NCBI GenBank assembly: GCA_022826645.1
Contig: JAJDUM010000017.1
Coordinates: 124,001 to 188,000, forward strand
Origin: Candidatus Poribacteria bacterium
GTDB taxonomy: Bacteria > Poribacteria > WGA-4E > PCPOR2b
Direction: 5' to 3'
Length of the DNA stretch: 64,000 bases
The notes below the pieces were generated by a model. The model did no database searches and was not told the DNA's origin. It saw only the letters and a list, made by a program, of their open reading frames with translations. Positions 27,246 to 35,646 of the stretch are shown here, piece by piece; within the stretch, counting starts at the first letter, position 1, and every line of letters starts with the position of its first letter. The position numbers were made by a program, and so were the translations under genes.

Positions 27246-28841
27246 CTACTCCTCCTTACGACTTGTGGATTTATCGGATGGGTGGTCAGTGGGATTTTTA
27301 ATTGGCAGCTGGATTTGAAATGCTGTTCCCATACCGACTTGGCTTTTGAGTTCGATCCTTCCTTGGTGTGCCGTGATAATTTGGTGCGCGAGTGCAAGCC
27401 CGAGCCCCATTCCCCCTTCACTCTCCCTCGTAGTGAAATAAGCATCAAAAATCCGCTCTTGTATTTCGGAGGCAATACCGACACCTGTATCACGAACTTC
27501 AATCTCGACCCCTTGATCGGCAAGTGTCTGAATCCGCTTTGTGCTAATGTAAATTCTGCCACCTTTGGGCATGGCTTGAATGCTGTTCTGTATCAGGTTG
27601 AACATCGTCTGCTGGACCAAGCCGGGATCAAGTTGCAGTTGTGGTAAATCTGTAGTGTAGTTGGTGACAATCGTGACCTGGGCATTTTCGGTCATGAGCT
27701 TAAATTCTGCGATGACTTGGTCTATGAGTCCATTGAGATCCGTGGATTCGAGATCAAGCGTTTTAGGCCGATTCAAGGTGACGAACTGCTCAGAGATTCG
27801 TTGCAAGCGTTCAATTTCAAAGTTGACAATATCAAGAAGATCCCGCGCTTCCGCAACATCGCTGGGTTTGATATTGTTACGTGAGAAGAGATCTCGCAGG
27901 TGTTGGGCGGTCATCCCAATAGTGTTCAGCGGGTTACGGATCTCGTGAGCGACACCCGCAGCGAATTGTTGAAGTGCGGCGATTCGCTTTGAGTGTGTCC
28001 CCGTCAGTTGCCTCAACATCCGCACGAGGCTGTAAGTTACACGTCCAATCTCGTCGGAGGAGTAGGACTGTGGCAGCGATTCGGGGTCTCCAGCTTCTGC
28101 ACGTCTGATAATTTCCATCATACCTTGTAAAGGACGAAGCACTAAGCGCGTGGTCATCATATCAATGATAATCACCAGCAGGACGCTCACAACGATAATG
28201 GAGATCAGGAGCATAGCACGCAGACGGGAGAGATGATTAGCGAGATCAGGTCCTGCAAAAAGTGCTTGAATAAATCCGTCGATCGGTTCTGTGTCAAATT
28301 CTTCTCCAACAATTTCAACCGAATAGGGAATGATAACTGCGGTGGCATCTCTGCCATTAATTTGAGGCGTCCTGTAGAGCTCAAAGCCTTTTTTTCTTAT
28401 TTCGTGTACCCCTTCAGCGGTCAGATTTATGTGGTCATTCACCCCCTTATTTGGAATTAAACTTGCTTGGATCTTAGCATCCATTCCGAAGGTTACATTT
28501 ATGTCCAAAACATCCTGCATCTCATTTGGCTTCTGCACTTTCAATTCTCGGAGGGCATTTTCAAGTTTTTCCCTGTACAGTGTCTGCCTATCCTCAATCT
28601 TGTCTTCGACAAGCGGCTGAACGGTCTGCTCCGCAATTTCTTTGGACGCCATTTTCTGTTCCACCAGCGGGCGAATGGTTTTCTCTGTAATCTCTTTGAA
28701 AATCGCGCCGCGCGTTATGCCCTTTTCGTAAAGGTCTCCAAGGTCATCTACAGCTTTAATATTGAGAAGCATGTAGAAAGCAGCGAGAATTATCAGAACG
28801 GATAGATTAATAATGAGGGCGTACTTCCACTGTAAGCGCAT
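27246..28841 (-). CDS. Membrane sensor histidine kinase
   Basis: A 531-residue kinase. TM1 is at about 8-28 and TM2 at about 207-228, bracketing a 180-residue periplasmic sensor that starts with a charged internal repeat (TEKTIRPLVEQ and AEQTVQPLVED). HAMP follows at about 229-282, then HisKA with the phospho-acceptor H299 (AAGVAHEIRNPLN), and HATPase_c with N, D (RDTGVGI) and GMGLGLALAH boxes. It sits one base after the glpK stop and 2 bases before the response regulator gene, so the three are tightly coupled. The signal sensed is unknown. Confidence 0.95.
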   Translation of the reverse strand: MRLQWKYALIINLSVLIILAAFYMLLNIKAVDDLGDLYEKGITRGAIFKEITEKTIRPLVEQKMASKEIAEQTVQPLVEDKIEDRQTLYREKLENALRELKVQKPNEMQDVLDINVTFGMDAKIQASLIPNKGVNDHINLTAEGVHEIRKKGFELYRTPQINGRDATAVIIPYSVEIVGEEFDTEPIDGFIQALFAGPDLANHLSRLRAMLLISIIVVSVLLVIIIDMMTTRLVLRPLQGMMEIIRRAEAGDPESLPQSYSSDEIGRVTYSLVRMLRQLTGTHSKRIAALQQFAAGVAHEIRNPLNTIGMTAQHLRDLFSRNNIKPSDVAEARDLLDIVNFEIERLQRISEQFVTLNRPKTLDLESTDLNGLIDQVIAEFKLMTENAQVTIVTNYTTDLPQLQLDPGLVQQTMFNLIQNSIQAMPKGGRIYISTKRIQTLADQGVEIEVRDTGVGIASEIQERIFDAYFTTRESEGGMGLGLALAHQIITAHQGRIELKSQVGMGTAFQIQLPIKNPTDHPSDKSTSRKEE

Positions 28842-28842
28842 G

Positions 28843-30330
28843 TTAGTTCATGACCCTTCGGACGGCATCCTTCCAACCGTCAAGTTTCTCTTGTCGTTGG
28901 TCGCTATCAATCTGTGGCGAAAAGACCGTATCAACTTTTCGATGGGATTCCAATTCGTGGGGTCCCGTCCACACACCCACGGTCAATCCTGCCAAATACC
29001 CCGCACCAAGTCCAGTTGTTTCAATGCGTGTGGGGCGCTCCACATCTATACCCAATATATCCGCCTGAAACTGCATCAGGAAATTATTTGCAACTGCACC
29101 GCCATCAACTCGCAGCCGATCTAGTTCAATTTCTGCATCCGTGTGCATTGCCGTGACTACATCTGCTGTTTGGAGTGCGATTGATTCTAAGGTAGCTCGG
29201 ATAATATGCGCGCGAGTGACGCCCCGTGTCAGTCCAAGTATTGCGCCTTGGGCATTGGCGTCCCAGTACGGCGCACCGAGTCCCGTAAAGGCTGGTACGA
29301 CAAAGACCCCAGCTGAATCTGGAACGCTGGTGGCAATTGCTTCCGTCTCGGCAGCGGTATCAATAAGGCGCAGCCCGTCACGCAGCCACTGTACCGCTGC
29401 TCCTGCGATAAACACGCTCCCTTCAAGCGCATACACCGGTGTTTCATCAAGACCGCAAGCCAACGTCGTCAACAAGCCGGACCTCGAGCGGACGCGCTGT
29501 CTGCCTGTGTTGAGCATAAGGAAGCAACCGGTCCCGTAGGTGTTCTTCGCCATCCCGGACCGCGTGCAGAGTTGCCCGAAGAGAGCTGATTGTTGGTCTC
29601 CAGCAATCCCAGCAATTGGGATTCCGTCCGGCAATGAGGGTATATTTTTCGTCCTCCCGAAAATACTTCCAGAGGTCTGCACGTTTGGAAGAAGAGACTT
29701 CGGTACGCGCAGGAGGTCCAACAATTCGTCATCCCACGCAAGTGTGTCAATATTGAACAGAAGTGTCCGGGACGCGTTGGTGTAGTCCGTTACGTGAATT
29801 TCTCCTCCTGTTAAATGCCACAGCAACCACGTGTCAATAGTTCCAAATGCGAGTTCGCCGCGTTCAGCGCGCTCACGTGCACCATCGACATGATCCAAGA
29901 TCCACGCAATCTTCGTCGCTGAAAAGTACGGATCCAGCACCAACCCTGTTTTCGCTCGTATTCTCTCTTCAAGCGAGCGTTCCTTCAGATCCGCACAGAT
30001 ATCCGCGGTCCGACGGCATTGCCACACAATTGCGGGGTGAATCGGTTGTCCGGTTTTGCGTTCCCACACCACCGTTGTCTCTCGTTGATTCGTCACTCCA
30101 ATGGCTGCTATCTCATCCGCCGGTTCGTGTGTATCGATTAAATCTGCAATGACTCGATGGGTTACTTCCCAGATTTCGGTGGGATCGTGTTCGACCCAAC
30201 CGGGACGGGGATAGTGTTGCGTAAATTCGCGATAACCGTGCGCGACAATTTCCCCGTGCGCGTCAATGAGTAGCACTGTCGAGCCGGTAGTGCCTTGATC
30301 AATCGATAAGATATACGGGGGATGTGCCAT
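28843..30330 (-). CDS. glpK: Glycerol kinase (GlpK)
   Basis: A 495-residue FGGY-family kinase making glycerol 3-phosphate from glycerol and ATP. Motifs are [56 protein letters not shown] and [19 protein letters not shown], all as in GlpK. No glycerol facilitator or glycerol-3-phosphate dehydrogenase is adjacent; instead a two-component system follows immediately downstream. It has its own promoter at 30382-30410. Confidence 0.96.
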   Translation of the reverse strand: MAHPPYILSIDQGTTGSTVLLIDAHGEIVAHGYREFTQHYPRPGWVEHDPTEIWEVTHRVIADLIDTHEPADEIAAIGVTNQRETTVVWERKTGQPIHPAIVWQCRRTADICADLKERSLEERIRAKTGLVLDPYFSATKIAWILDHVDGARERAERGELAFGTIDTWLLWHLTGGEIHVTDYTNASRTLLFNIDTLAWDDELLDLLRVPKSLLPNVQTSGSIFGRTKNIPSLPDGIPIAGIAGDQQSALFGQLCTRSGMAKNTYGTGCFLMLNTGRQRVRSRSGLLTTLACGLDETPVYALEGSVFIAGAAVQWLRDGLRLIDTAAETEAIATSVPDSAGVFVVPAFTGLGAPYWDANAQGAILGLTRGVTRAHIIRATLESIALQTADVVTAMHTDAEIELDRLRVDGGAVANNFLMQFQADILGIDVERPTRIETTGLGAGYLAGLTVGVWTGPHELESHRKVDTVFSPQIDSDQRQEKLDGWKDAVRRVMN

Positions 30331-30381
30331 TCTGTTTCCACCAAATGCGATAAGAATCTGTACCCTCTACAAAGCGATTTC

Positions 30382-30410
30382 AATATACCACAGTCGATGG
30401 GGAGCGTCAA
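30382..30410 (-). promoter_or_regulatory. Sigma-70-type promoter for the glpK operon
   Basis: On the minus strand TTGACG (30410-30405) and TATATT (30387-30382) are 17 bases apart, about 50 bases upstream of glpK. It is back-to-back with a plus-strand promoter whose -35 box begins 14 bases away. Confidence 0.6.
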
Positions 30411-30423
30411 CACCAAAAATTGA

Positions 30424-30452
30424 TTGACAGAAAACATGGTTAGGATTACAAT
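30424..30452 (+). promoter_or_regulatory. Sigma-70-type promoter for the enolase-superfamily gene at 30642
   Basis: TTGACA (30424-30429) and TACAAT (30447-30452) are separated by 17 bases. A leader of about 180 bases would follow. The remainder of 30331-30641 holds no gene I can support. Confidence 0.62.
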
Positions 30453-30641
30453 GACCATCTGTTCAAAGGGAATTTGAACGAAGTTAGAACCGAAGCAGGA
30501 TCAAAACAACTGAAATCGGATTAACCAGTTCAGCTTCAGAAAGTTCCCAAGGTATCATATACTATTGGTGCAAGCCCAAGATAGCCTCTTAGATGAGGAC
30601 TGAATGCAATACTCTTCCGACAAAGAAAGGTCGAAACATCG

Positions 30642-31784
30642 ATGAAGATTACGAATATAAAAACCTATATGGCTCGCTTCGGCGGACGCTCAAGAGGACT
30701 AATCAAAGTCGAAACAGATGAGGGGATCCACGGTTGGGGTGAATCCTATTCTGTCGGACCAAACCTCGCTGCTGAGCCCATTGCAGATTATATCTTTGAG
30801 ATGATTAAAGGCGAAGACCCGCGCCGCATCGAGTACATCATGATGAAGATTCACCAGCAATTTCGATTCCCTGCAGGCGGCGTAGGACTCGCAGTTACCT
30901 CCGCAATTGACCATGCCCTGTGGGACATCAGCGGCAAAGCGGCGAATCTGCCTGTCTATATGCTTCTCGGAGGCGCTGCTCGGGATCGAATCCGTGTCTA
31001 TCATGGCATCGGCGGTCGCGATGGGCAGGAAGTCGGCGAAACGGGACATCGATTAAACGAAGAGTGGGGCTTCACCGCTTTCAAAACGAGCCCCTATCCG
31101 ATCGAGCCGGACTCAAATCGCTGGGGAAGGGTTTGTGCTGCCGCTGCCGACTATTTTGAAGGCATCCGTAATCATACCCCGGACGACTGGGAGTTTGCCT
31201 TCGATCCGCATGCTAAGATCTTTGAGCCGATCCGCGCGCTGCAACTCTCCAACGCCTTGGCACCGTATGACCCGTACTTCTACGAGGAACCGCTCAGACC
31301 GGAACATATTCCCGCATGGTCTCGCTTACGCTCCCAGATGCAGGTTCCATTGGCAACAGGCGAATCCCTTTACGCACGCTTTGAGTTCCTCAACCTAATG
31401 GCTGCGCAAGGGGCAGACATCATTCAACCGGACATCTGTGTCTGCGGCGGCCTGCTTGAAATGCGTAAAATCGCCGCTATCGCCGAAGCGCATTATGTCT
31501 CCATCGCTCCCCACAATCCGATGGGACCGCTGGCAACCGCAGTGAATGTACACTTCGCTGCAGCCACACCTAACTTCAAGGTCCTGGAATACATCCTTCC
31601 AACGGGCACTGAATGGAACGAGTGGGTGGATGAACCCTATCTGCCCAAAGATGGGTATCTTGAGTTGCGCGATCGGCCAGGTCTCGGCGTGGAGATAAAT
31701 GAAGACGTCATCGGAGACAACGAATATGTTCACTGGCAGCGCACCTGCCCAATTCGTCCGGATGGGTCGACTGGATATATTTAG
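30642..31784 (+). CDS. Mandelate racemase/MLE (enolase-superfamily) enzyme, galactonate-dehydratase-like
   Basis: A 380-residue enolase-superfamily enzyme with the N-terminal capping domain (1 to about 125, including ALWDISGKAANLPVYMLLGG) and the TIM barrel. Metal ligands are suggested by the Asp in FAFDPHAK, Glu in FYEEPL and Glu in ATGESLYAR. The barrel-end His in SIAPHNPMGP is the expected base. The QPDICVCGGLLEMRKIAAIAEAH segment and the C-terminal PGLGVEINED tail are typical of acid-sugar dehydratases such as galactonate dehydratase. It has a promoter at 30424 and stands alone. The substrate is probably a sugar acid; the exact one is unknown. Confidence 0.88.
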   Translation: MKITNIKTYMARFGGRSRGLIKVETDEGIHGWGESYSVGPNLAAEPIADYIFEMIKGEDPRRIEYIMMKIHQQFRFPAGGVGLAVTSAIDHALWDISGKAANLPVYMLLGGAARDRIRVYHGIGGRDGQEVGETGHRLNEEWGFTAFKTSPYPIEPDSNRWGRVCAAAADYFEGIRNHTPDDWEFAFDPHAKIFEPIRALQLSNALAPYDPYFYEEPLRPEHIPAWSRLRSQMQVPLATGESLYARFEFLNLMAAQGADIIQPDICVCGGLLEMRKIAAIAEAHYVSIAPHNPMGPLATAVNVHFAAATPNFKVLEYILPTGTEWNEWVDEPYLPKDGYLELRDRPGLGVEINEDVIGDNEYVHWQRTCPIRPDGSTGYI

Positions 31785-31915
31785 ACGGAGACGTGAGGTG
31801 TAATGCGTGATGTTACCGGAAAGTTGGAAAATCGTAATATGGCGTGTCCTCCTTTCGCTTCCTCACGAATCGTTCGGTTGACTTCTTCGTTTGCTCACTG
31901 AGAACTTTTCTACGA

Positions 31916-31954
31916 CTGCTGTTTGAGGGGTTTACGGAACTGCTCAAACAGCAG
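31916..31954. repeat. 12-bp perfect inverted repeat in an otherwise empty gap
   Basis: CTGCTGTTTGAG (31916-31927) and CTCAAACAGCAG (31943-31954) form a 12-bp stem with a 15-base loop. There is no T-tract after it. It lies 132 bases after the enolase-superfamily gene in the gap 31785-32174, which otherwise shows only the promoter at 32091. It could be a transcription end, a processing site or the remnant of an inserted element. Confidence 0.6.
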
Positions 31955-32090
31955 GTTACTGTCAAAGACTCATCAGACCTGCCTCTCACCAACTTTGCCT
32001 ACCTCTTCCTCCCGCAAACGAGAAAACTGATGCGTATGGTCTTTTGACCTCCCCGCCGTTTTGCTTCAGAGTCTTGTCCAAGAAATTAGG

Positions 32091-32119
32091 TTGAGGAATA
32101 TTGAGAGACGTGATACAAT
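32091..32119 (+). promoter_or_regulatory. Sigma-70-type promoter for the Rieske gene
   Basis: TTGAGG (32091-32096) and TACAAT (32114-32119) are separated by 17 bases, with about 50 bases from the predicted start to the ATG at 32175. Confidence 0.55.
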
Positions 32120-32174
32120 GAAGGTATCGACCACGAAAGTCATAATGTGAAGAATCAATCAGAAAGGAATTGGA

Positions 32175-32498
32175 ATGTCTCAGTTTGTAAAAGCTGCCGA
32201 AACAACTGAAGTCCAGCTTGGTCATTGTCTCGGCGTTAAGGTTGAAGGCGTATTTATTGGTATATACAATATCGATGGCAATTATTATGCGATGAATAAC
32301 ATCTGCCCACATCTTGGCGGCGTCTTATCCTATGGATTCCTCGATGATAATGTCGTCACCTGCCCGCTTCACATGTGGGAATTTGATGTGAAGACAGGAA
32401 AATGCCTCTGGCCCGAGCAGGAGAAACTTCCAACCTATCCCGTGAAGGTTGAGGGCAACGACATTCTTGTTGATGTCAATCCACCCCAGACCCACTGA
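32175..32498 (+). CDS. Rieske [2Fe-2S] ferredoxin-type protein
   Basis: A 107-residue soluble Rieske protein. The cluster motif is complete: C44-P-H46 and, after 16 residues, C63-P-L-H66. The order of strands and the DVKTGKCLWP loop match the small ferredoxins that pass electrons to ring-hydroxylating oxygenases or serve as nitrite-reductase-like small subunits. No Rieske oxygenase is next to it; the next gene is an SDR epimerase 118 bases downstream. The partner is unknown. Confidence 0.93.
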   Translation: MSQFVKAAETTEVQLGHCLGVKVEGVFIGIYNIDGNYYAMNNICPHLGGVLSYGFLDDNVVTCPLHMWEFDVKTGKCLWPEQEKLPTYPVKVEGNDILVDVNPPQTH

Positions 32499-32616
32499 TA
32501 GACAAACCTATCAGAGACACCAGAAAAATTAGAGGTGTTCACGCACCACGTCTCTGTGCCTTACCGATTTTCTGACTAAATACAAGAAAGAGATGATTCA
32601 AGAGGAGTAGTAGTTT

Positions 32617-33573
32617 ATGGCATATTTGATAACAGGTGGAATGGGGTGCATTGGATCCTATGTCATTCGTGACCTGCTGAACGCTGGCGAGAAAATTATT
32701 GTCTACGATTTTATGGAAGATTTGACCATCCCTCGGATGGTATTGACGGAGGAACAGCTTGAACAATTTACTTTTGTCCAAGGCGATATTACAGATCTCC
32801 CACATGTACTGCGAACGGTTCAAGAGCACGAAGTCGATCGGATTATCCATCTCGCATCGTGGCAGGTGCCAGCGTGCAATGCCAATCCACCACAGGCGTT
32901 GAAGATTGTGTGTGAAGGCACAATCAATATGTTTGAGGCAGCGCGAATCTTCGGTCTCAAGCGGGTTGTCTGGGCGAGCAGCGTCGCAGTTTTCGGATCG
33001 CCGGAAGACTATAATTACCAACAGATCGAAAATGACGCCCCACATTATCCAAAGTTCATCTACGGAGCATGCAAATCTATGAACGAGAGGTATGCCTCGC
33101 ACTATTTTGATGAGTACGGTGTAGACACCATAGGGTTACGTTTTACCGCAGTTTACGGGGTGGGACGAACCCGGGGCATGAGTTCGTTTTCGACACAAAT
33201 GATTGAAGCAGCTGCGCTCGGAAAGCCCTACGTTTCCCCATTTGGCGACGATGCAGTTGATTGGCAATACGTTGAAGATGTATCCAAATCCATCGTGATG
33301 TCCTGTACCTGTCCGACAACTGAGACGCGTGTCTTCAATGTCAAAGGCGGAATTCGTACAGTTAAAGAGGGCGTGGCTTACCTAAAGAAATTAGTCCCCA
33401 GTGCACGGATTACGCTTGAACCGGGTGTATTTGGAATTTCATGGGATTATGATGCGGAGCCGATCGCTGAACAGGTTGGGTTCACACCCGAATACACGAT
33501 GGAACAGGGAATTTTCAAGACGCTGAACAGCTTCCGTGGGTTGGCGGGGTTAGATCCAATTCAAGAAAAGTGA
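32617..33573 (+). CDS. NAD-dependent epimerase/dehydratase (extended SDR)
   Basis: A 318-residue extended short-chain dehydrogenase. The N-terminal nucleotide motif is TGGMGCIGSYV (about 6-16). The catalytic Ser is in WASSVAVFG, and the YxxxK motif is YGACK at about 149-153. VDTIGLRFTAVYG is typical of nucleotide-sugar epimerases. Position after the Rieske gene suggests co-transcription, but no shared pathway is known to me. The substrate is probably a nucleotide sugar or related keto compound. Confidence 0.9.
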   Translation: MAYLITGGMGCIGSYVIRDLLNAGEKIIVYDFMEDLTIPRMVLTEEQLEQFTFVQGDITDLPHVLRTVQEHEVDRIIHLASWQVPACNANPPQALKIVCEGTINMFEAARIFGLKRVVWASSVAVFGSPEDYNYQQIENDAPHYPKFIYGACKSMNERYASHYFDEYGVDTIGLRFTAVYGVGRTRGMSSFSTQMIEAAALGKPYVSPFGDDAVDWQYVEDVSKSIVMSCTCPTTETRVFNVKGGIRTVKEGVAYLKKLVPSARITLEPGVFGISWDYDAEPIAEQVGFTPEYTMEQGIFKTLNSFRGLAGLDPIQEK

Positions 33574-33749
33574 TTTTCCGCCCCAGCCTCTTCGATATAT
33601 CCTTCGCAAGGTTCTCTCAAAGGGAAGAGGTATTATCCGGCAGCCGCCGAGTTCTGGTGTAGAACCTACCCTCGGTGCAATCGGACCAGCGCAACTTGGA
33701 AATGATCGGTGACTCAGGCGCAACAGATATAGACATGGGAGGTTACGAG

Positions 33750-34826
33750 ATGAAGTTAGGCGTGTTTATGATGCCACTGCATCCCCCGGAGAAAGACCGG
33801 ACGGAGTGCTTTGAAGAGGACATTGATTTAATCGTTCTCGCTGATGAATTGGGATTTACCGAAGCATGGATTGGCCAGCACCACACGGTCGCGTGGGAAC
33901 CTATTCCATCTAACGATGTTTTCATCGGCAATGTGTTGCCACGCACGAAGCACATCCGTCTCGGCACCGGTGTGTCGATTATCCCGCAGCACCATCCGGT
34001 CAACACGGCTGTGCGCCTTGCGTTTCTTGATCACCTCTCTCGCGGTCGCCTCAATTGTGGTTTTGGGCAAGGCGGCGTAGCAACGGATTGGGGGCTATTC
34101 GATTTGCCGGACCCCAAAACGCAGGGATTGATGACCGTTGAGGCTATCGACATCATCCTTAAGCTGTGGCAAACGGACCCGCCCTTTGAATTGAAAGGGG
34201 ATTTCTGGGATATAAAGCTGGAAACCCTCGATCACGAACGTGGGATTGGGGTCCTACTCCAACCATATCAGAAACCCCATCCGCCTGTCGCCATGAGTAT
34301 TGTAAGAGGAAACTCGATGGCAGCCCGGACAGCGGGCCAGCGGGGCTTTTTGCCTATAAGCACGAACTTGGTACCGGGAATAACGCTTTCAAATCATTGG
34401 GAAACTTACTGCGCTGGTGCGGAAGATGCTGGACTTCCTACACCTAATCGCTCCGAGTGGCGCATCTCACGCAGCATTTTTGTCGGAGAGTCGACCGAAG
34501 AGGCGTGGGAACACGCGATCAATGGGAGTTTCATAGGTGCGTATGACTATCTAATTACTGTTCTGACGAAAGCAAATATGCTTAATATTCTGAAGCACGA
34601 TCCGGATCTCCCCGATGACGAAGTAACGCCGGAATATGTGCTCAAGAATATCTGTATTATCGGTGACGCAGCGGAGTGTATTCGTCGGCTTGAGGAGATA
34701 TGGGAACAGTCTGGTGGATTTGGCACATTACTGATGATTACACATGACTGGGACGACAGAGCCACATGGAGACGGTCCCAAGAGTTGCTCGCAAAAGAGG
34801 TTGTCCCCGCGCTGCCAACATTGTAA
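33750..34826 (+). CDS. Luciferase-like (LLM) flavin-dependent monooxygenase
   Basis: A 358-residue TIM-barrel monooxygenase that uses reduced flavin and oxygen. The start MKLGVFMMPLHPPEK is typical, followed by FTEAWIGQHH, RLGTGVSIIPQHHP and GRLNCGFGQGG. ATG 33750 is preceded by GGGAGG at 33737-33742; the open frame extends further upstream without support. The flavin reductase gene follows 18 bases later, so together they form a two-component monooxygenase. The substrate may be a sulfonate, alkane, nitrilotriacetate-like or aromatic compound; the sequence does not say which. Confidence 0.92.
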   Translation: MKLGVFMMPLHPPEKDRTECFEEDIDLIVLADELGFTEAWIGQHHTVAWEPIPSNDVFIGNVLPRTKHIRLGTGVSIIPQHHPVNTAVRLAFLDHLSRGRLNCGFGQGGVATDWGLFDLPDPKTQGLMTVEAIDIILKLWQTDPPFELKGDFWDIKLETLDHERGIGVLLQPYQKPHPPVAMSIVRGNSMAARTAGQRGFLPISTNLVPGITLSNHWETYCAGAEDAGLPTPNRSEWRISRSIFVGESTEEAWEHAINGSFIGAYDYLITVLTKANMLNILKHDPDLPDDEVTPEYVLKNICIIGDAAECIRRLEEIWEQSGGFGTLLMITHDWDDRATWRRSQELLAKEVVPALPTL

Positions 34827-34844
34827 GGGCAGCCAAGGAGGAGA

Positions 34845-35336
34845 ATGATGGCGTTTGATCCGATGCTTCAAAGGCAGATTATGGGTCGTTTCGCAACGGG
34901 AGTCACGGTCGTCACAACACGATATGGGGAACAGATTTCGGGGATGACGGCAAACGCGGTCATGTCTCTATCGCTGGATCCACCGCTAATCGTGGTTTCG
35001 GTAGACTGTAAGAGCAATATGCACGGACACTTGACACAAGGTCAGTGTTATGCGATAAATGTGCTTAGGCATGACCAAGAAGATCTGTCCCGTAGGTTCG
35101 CGAAACCGGGTCCCAAGGATTTCTCAGACCTCAAATTGGCTGTAGCGGAAACTGGAGCTCCTATTCTCGCTGATGCACTTGCTTATGTGGATTGCAGGGT
35201 TGTTGAGGTGGCTCCCGCTGGCGATCACGATCTGTTTATTGGCGAACCTGTCGCCGGTGAAACACACGACGGTCAACCGCTCATCTTCTATAGCGGACAG
35301 TATGCCCAGTTGGCACCAATAGCAGCCGATTCTTAG
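34845..35336 (+). CDS. Flavin reductase domain protein (FMN-binding split barrel)
   Basis: A 163-residue NAD(P)H:flavin reductase of the HpaC/DIM6/NTAB type. Typical stretches are MGRFATGVTVVTTR near the start, GMTANAVMSLSLDPPLIVVSV and the central FAVNVL-like YAINVLRHDQEDLSRRFA, with HDLFIGEPVA near the end. It supplies reduced FMN/FAD and is adjacent to an LLM monooxygenase, its likely partner. ATG 34845 and 34848 are both possible after AAGGAGGAG. Confidence 0.92.
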   Translation: MMAFDPMLQRQIMGRFATGVTVVTTRYGEQISGMTANAVMSLSLDPPLIVVSVDCKSNMHGHLTQGQCYAINVLRHDQEDLSRRFAKPGPKDFSDLKLAVAETGAPILADALAYVDCRVVEVAPAGDHDLFIGEPVAGETHDGQPLIFYSGQYAQLAPIAADS

Positions 35337-35646
35337 TGGGGATCTGGTTGATGATCCGTTGTTTGATGGCATACTAAGCCAGCAACTCGTTCCAAGCGAG
35401 ACATCCAGTGTAGTAGAGTGGTTTTAGGGTTTCACGCTCCGCCTTCTCCTGTCAATAGAACTCCCGGCTAAGTTCTCTACTTGCTACCGTCCTGGTATGC
35501 CGCTTACCGTTTACACCCCGCACCTCATATCGACTTCGCCTCCTCATAGTTATCTGGAAAGGACTGCTTTTTAACACGCGATGATTCTCTAATATGCCCA
35601 TTCTGTTGCGTCCGGTCAAAGGGAGACCGATAACAAGGAGATCACA
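35337..35646. other. Intergenic gap with no recognisable gene
   Basis: The 310 bases between the flavin reductase and Gfo/Idh genes contain no convincing gene, promoter or hairpin that I can defend. An AAGGAG at 35635-35640 is the ribosome-binding site of the next gene. Confidence 0.4.

Noticed and set aside
31844-32312. Open frames on both strands in the gap 31785-32174
   Set aside because: Neither has a ribosome-binding site or domain; the minus-strand frame runs into the Rieske gene. The gap is better described by its inverted repeat and promoter.
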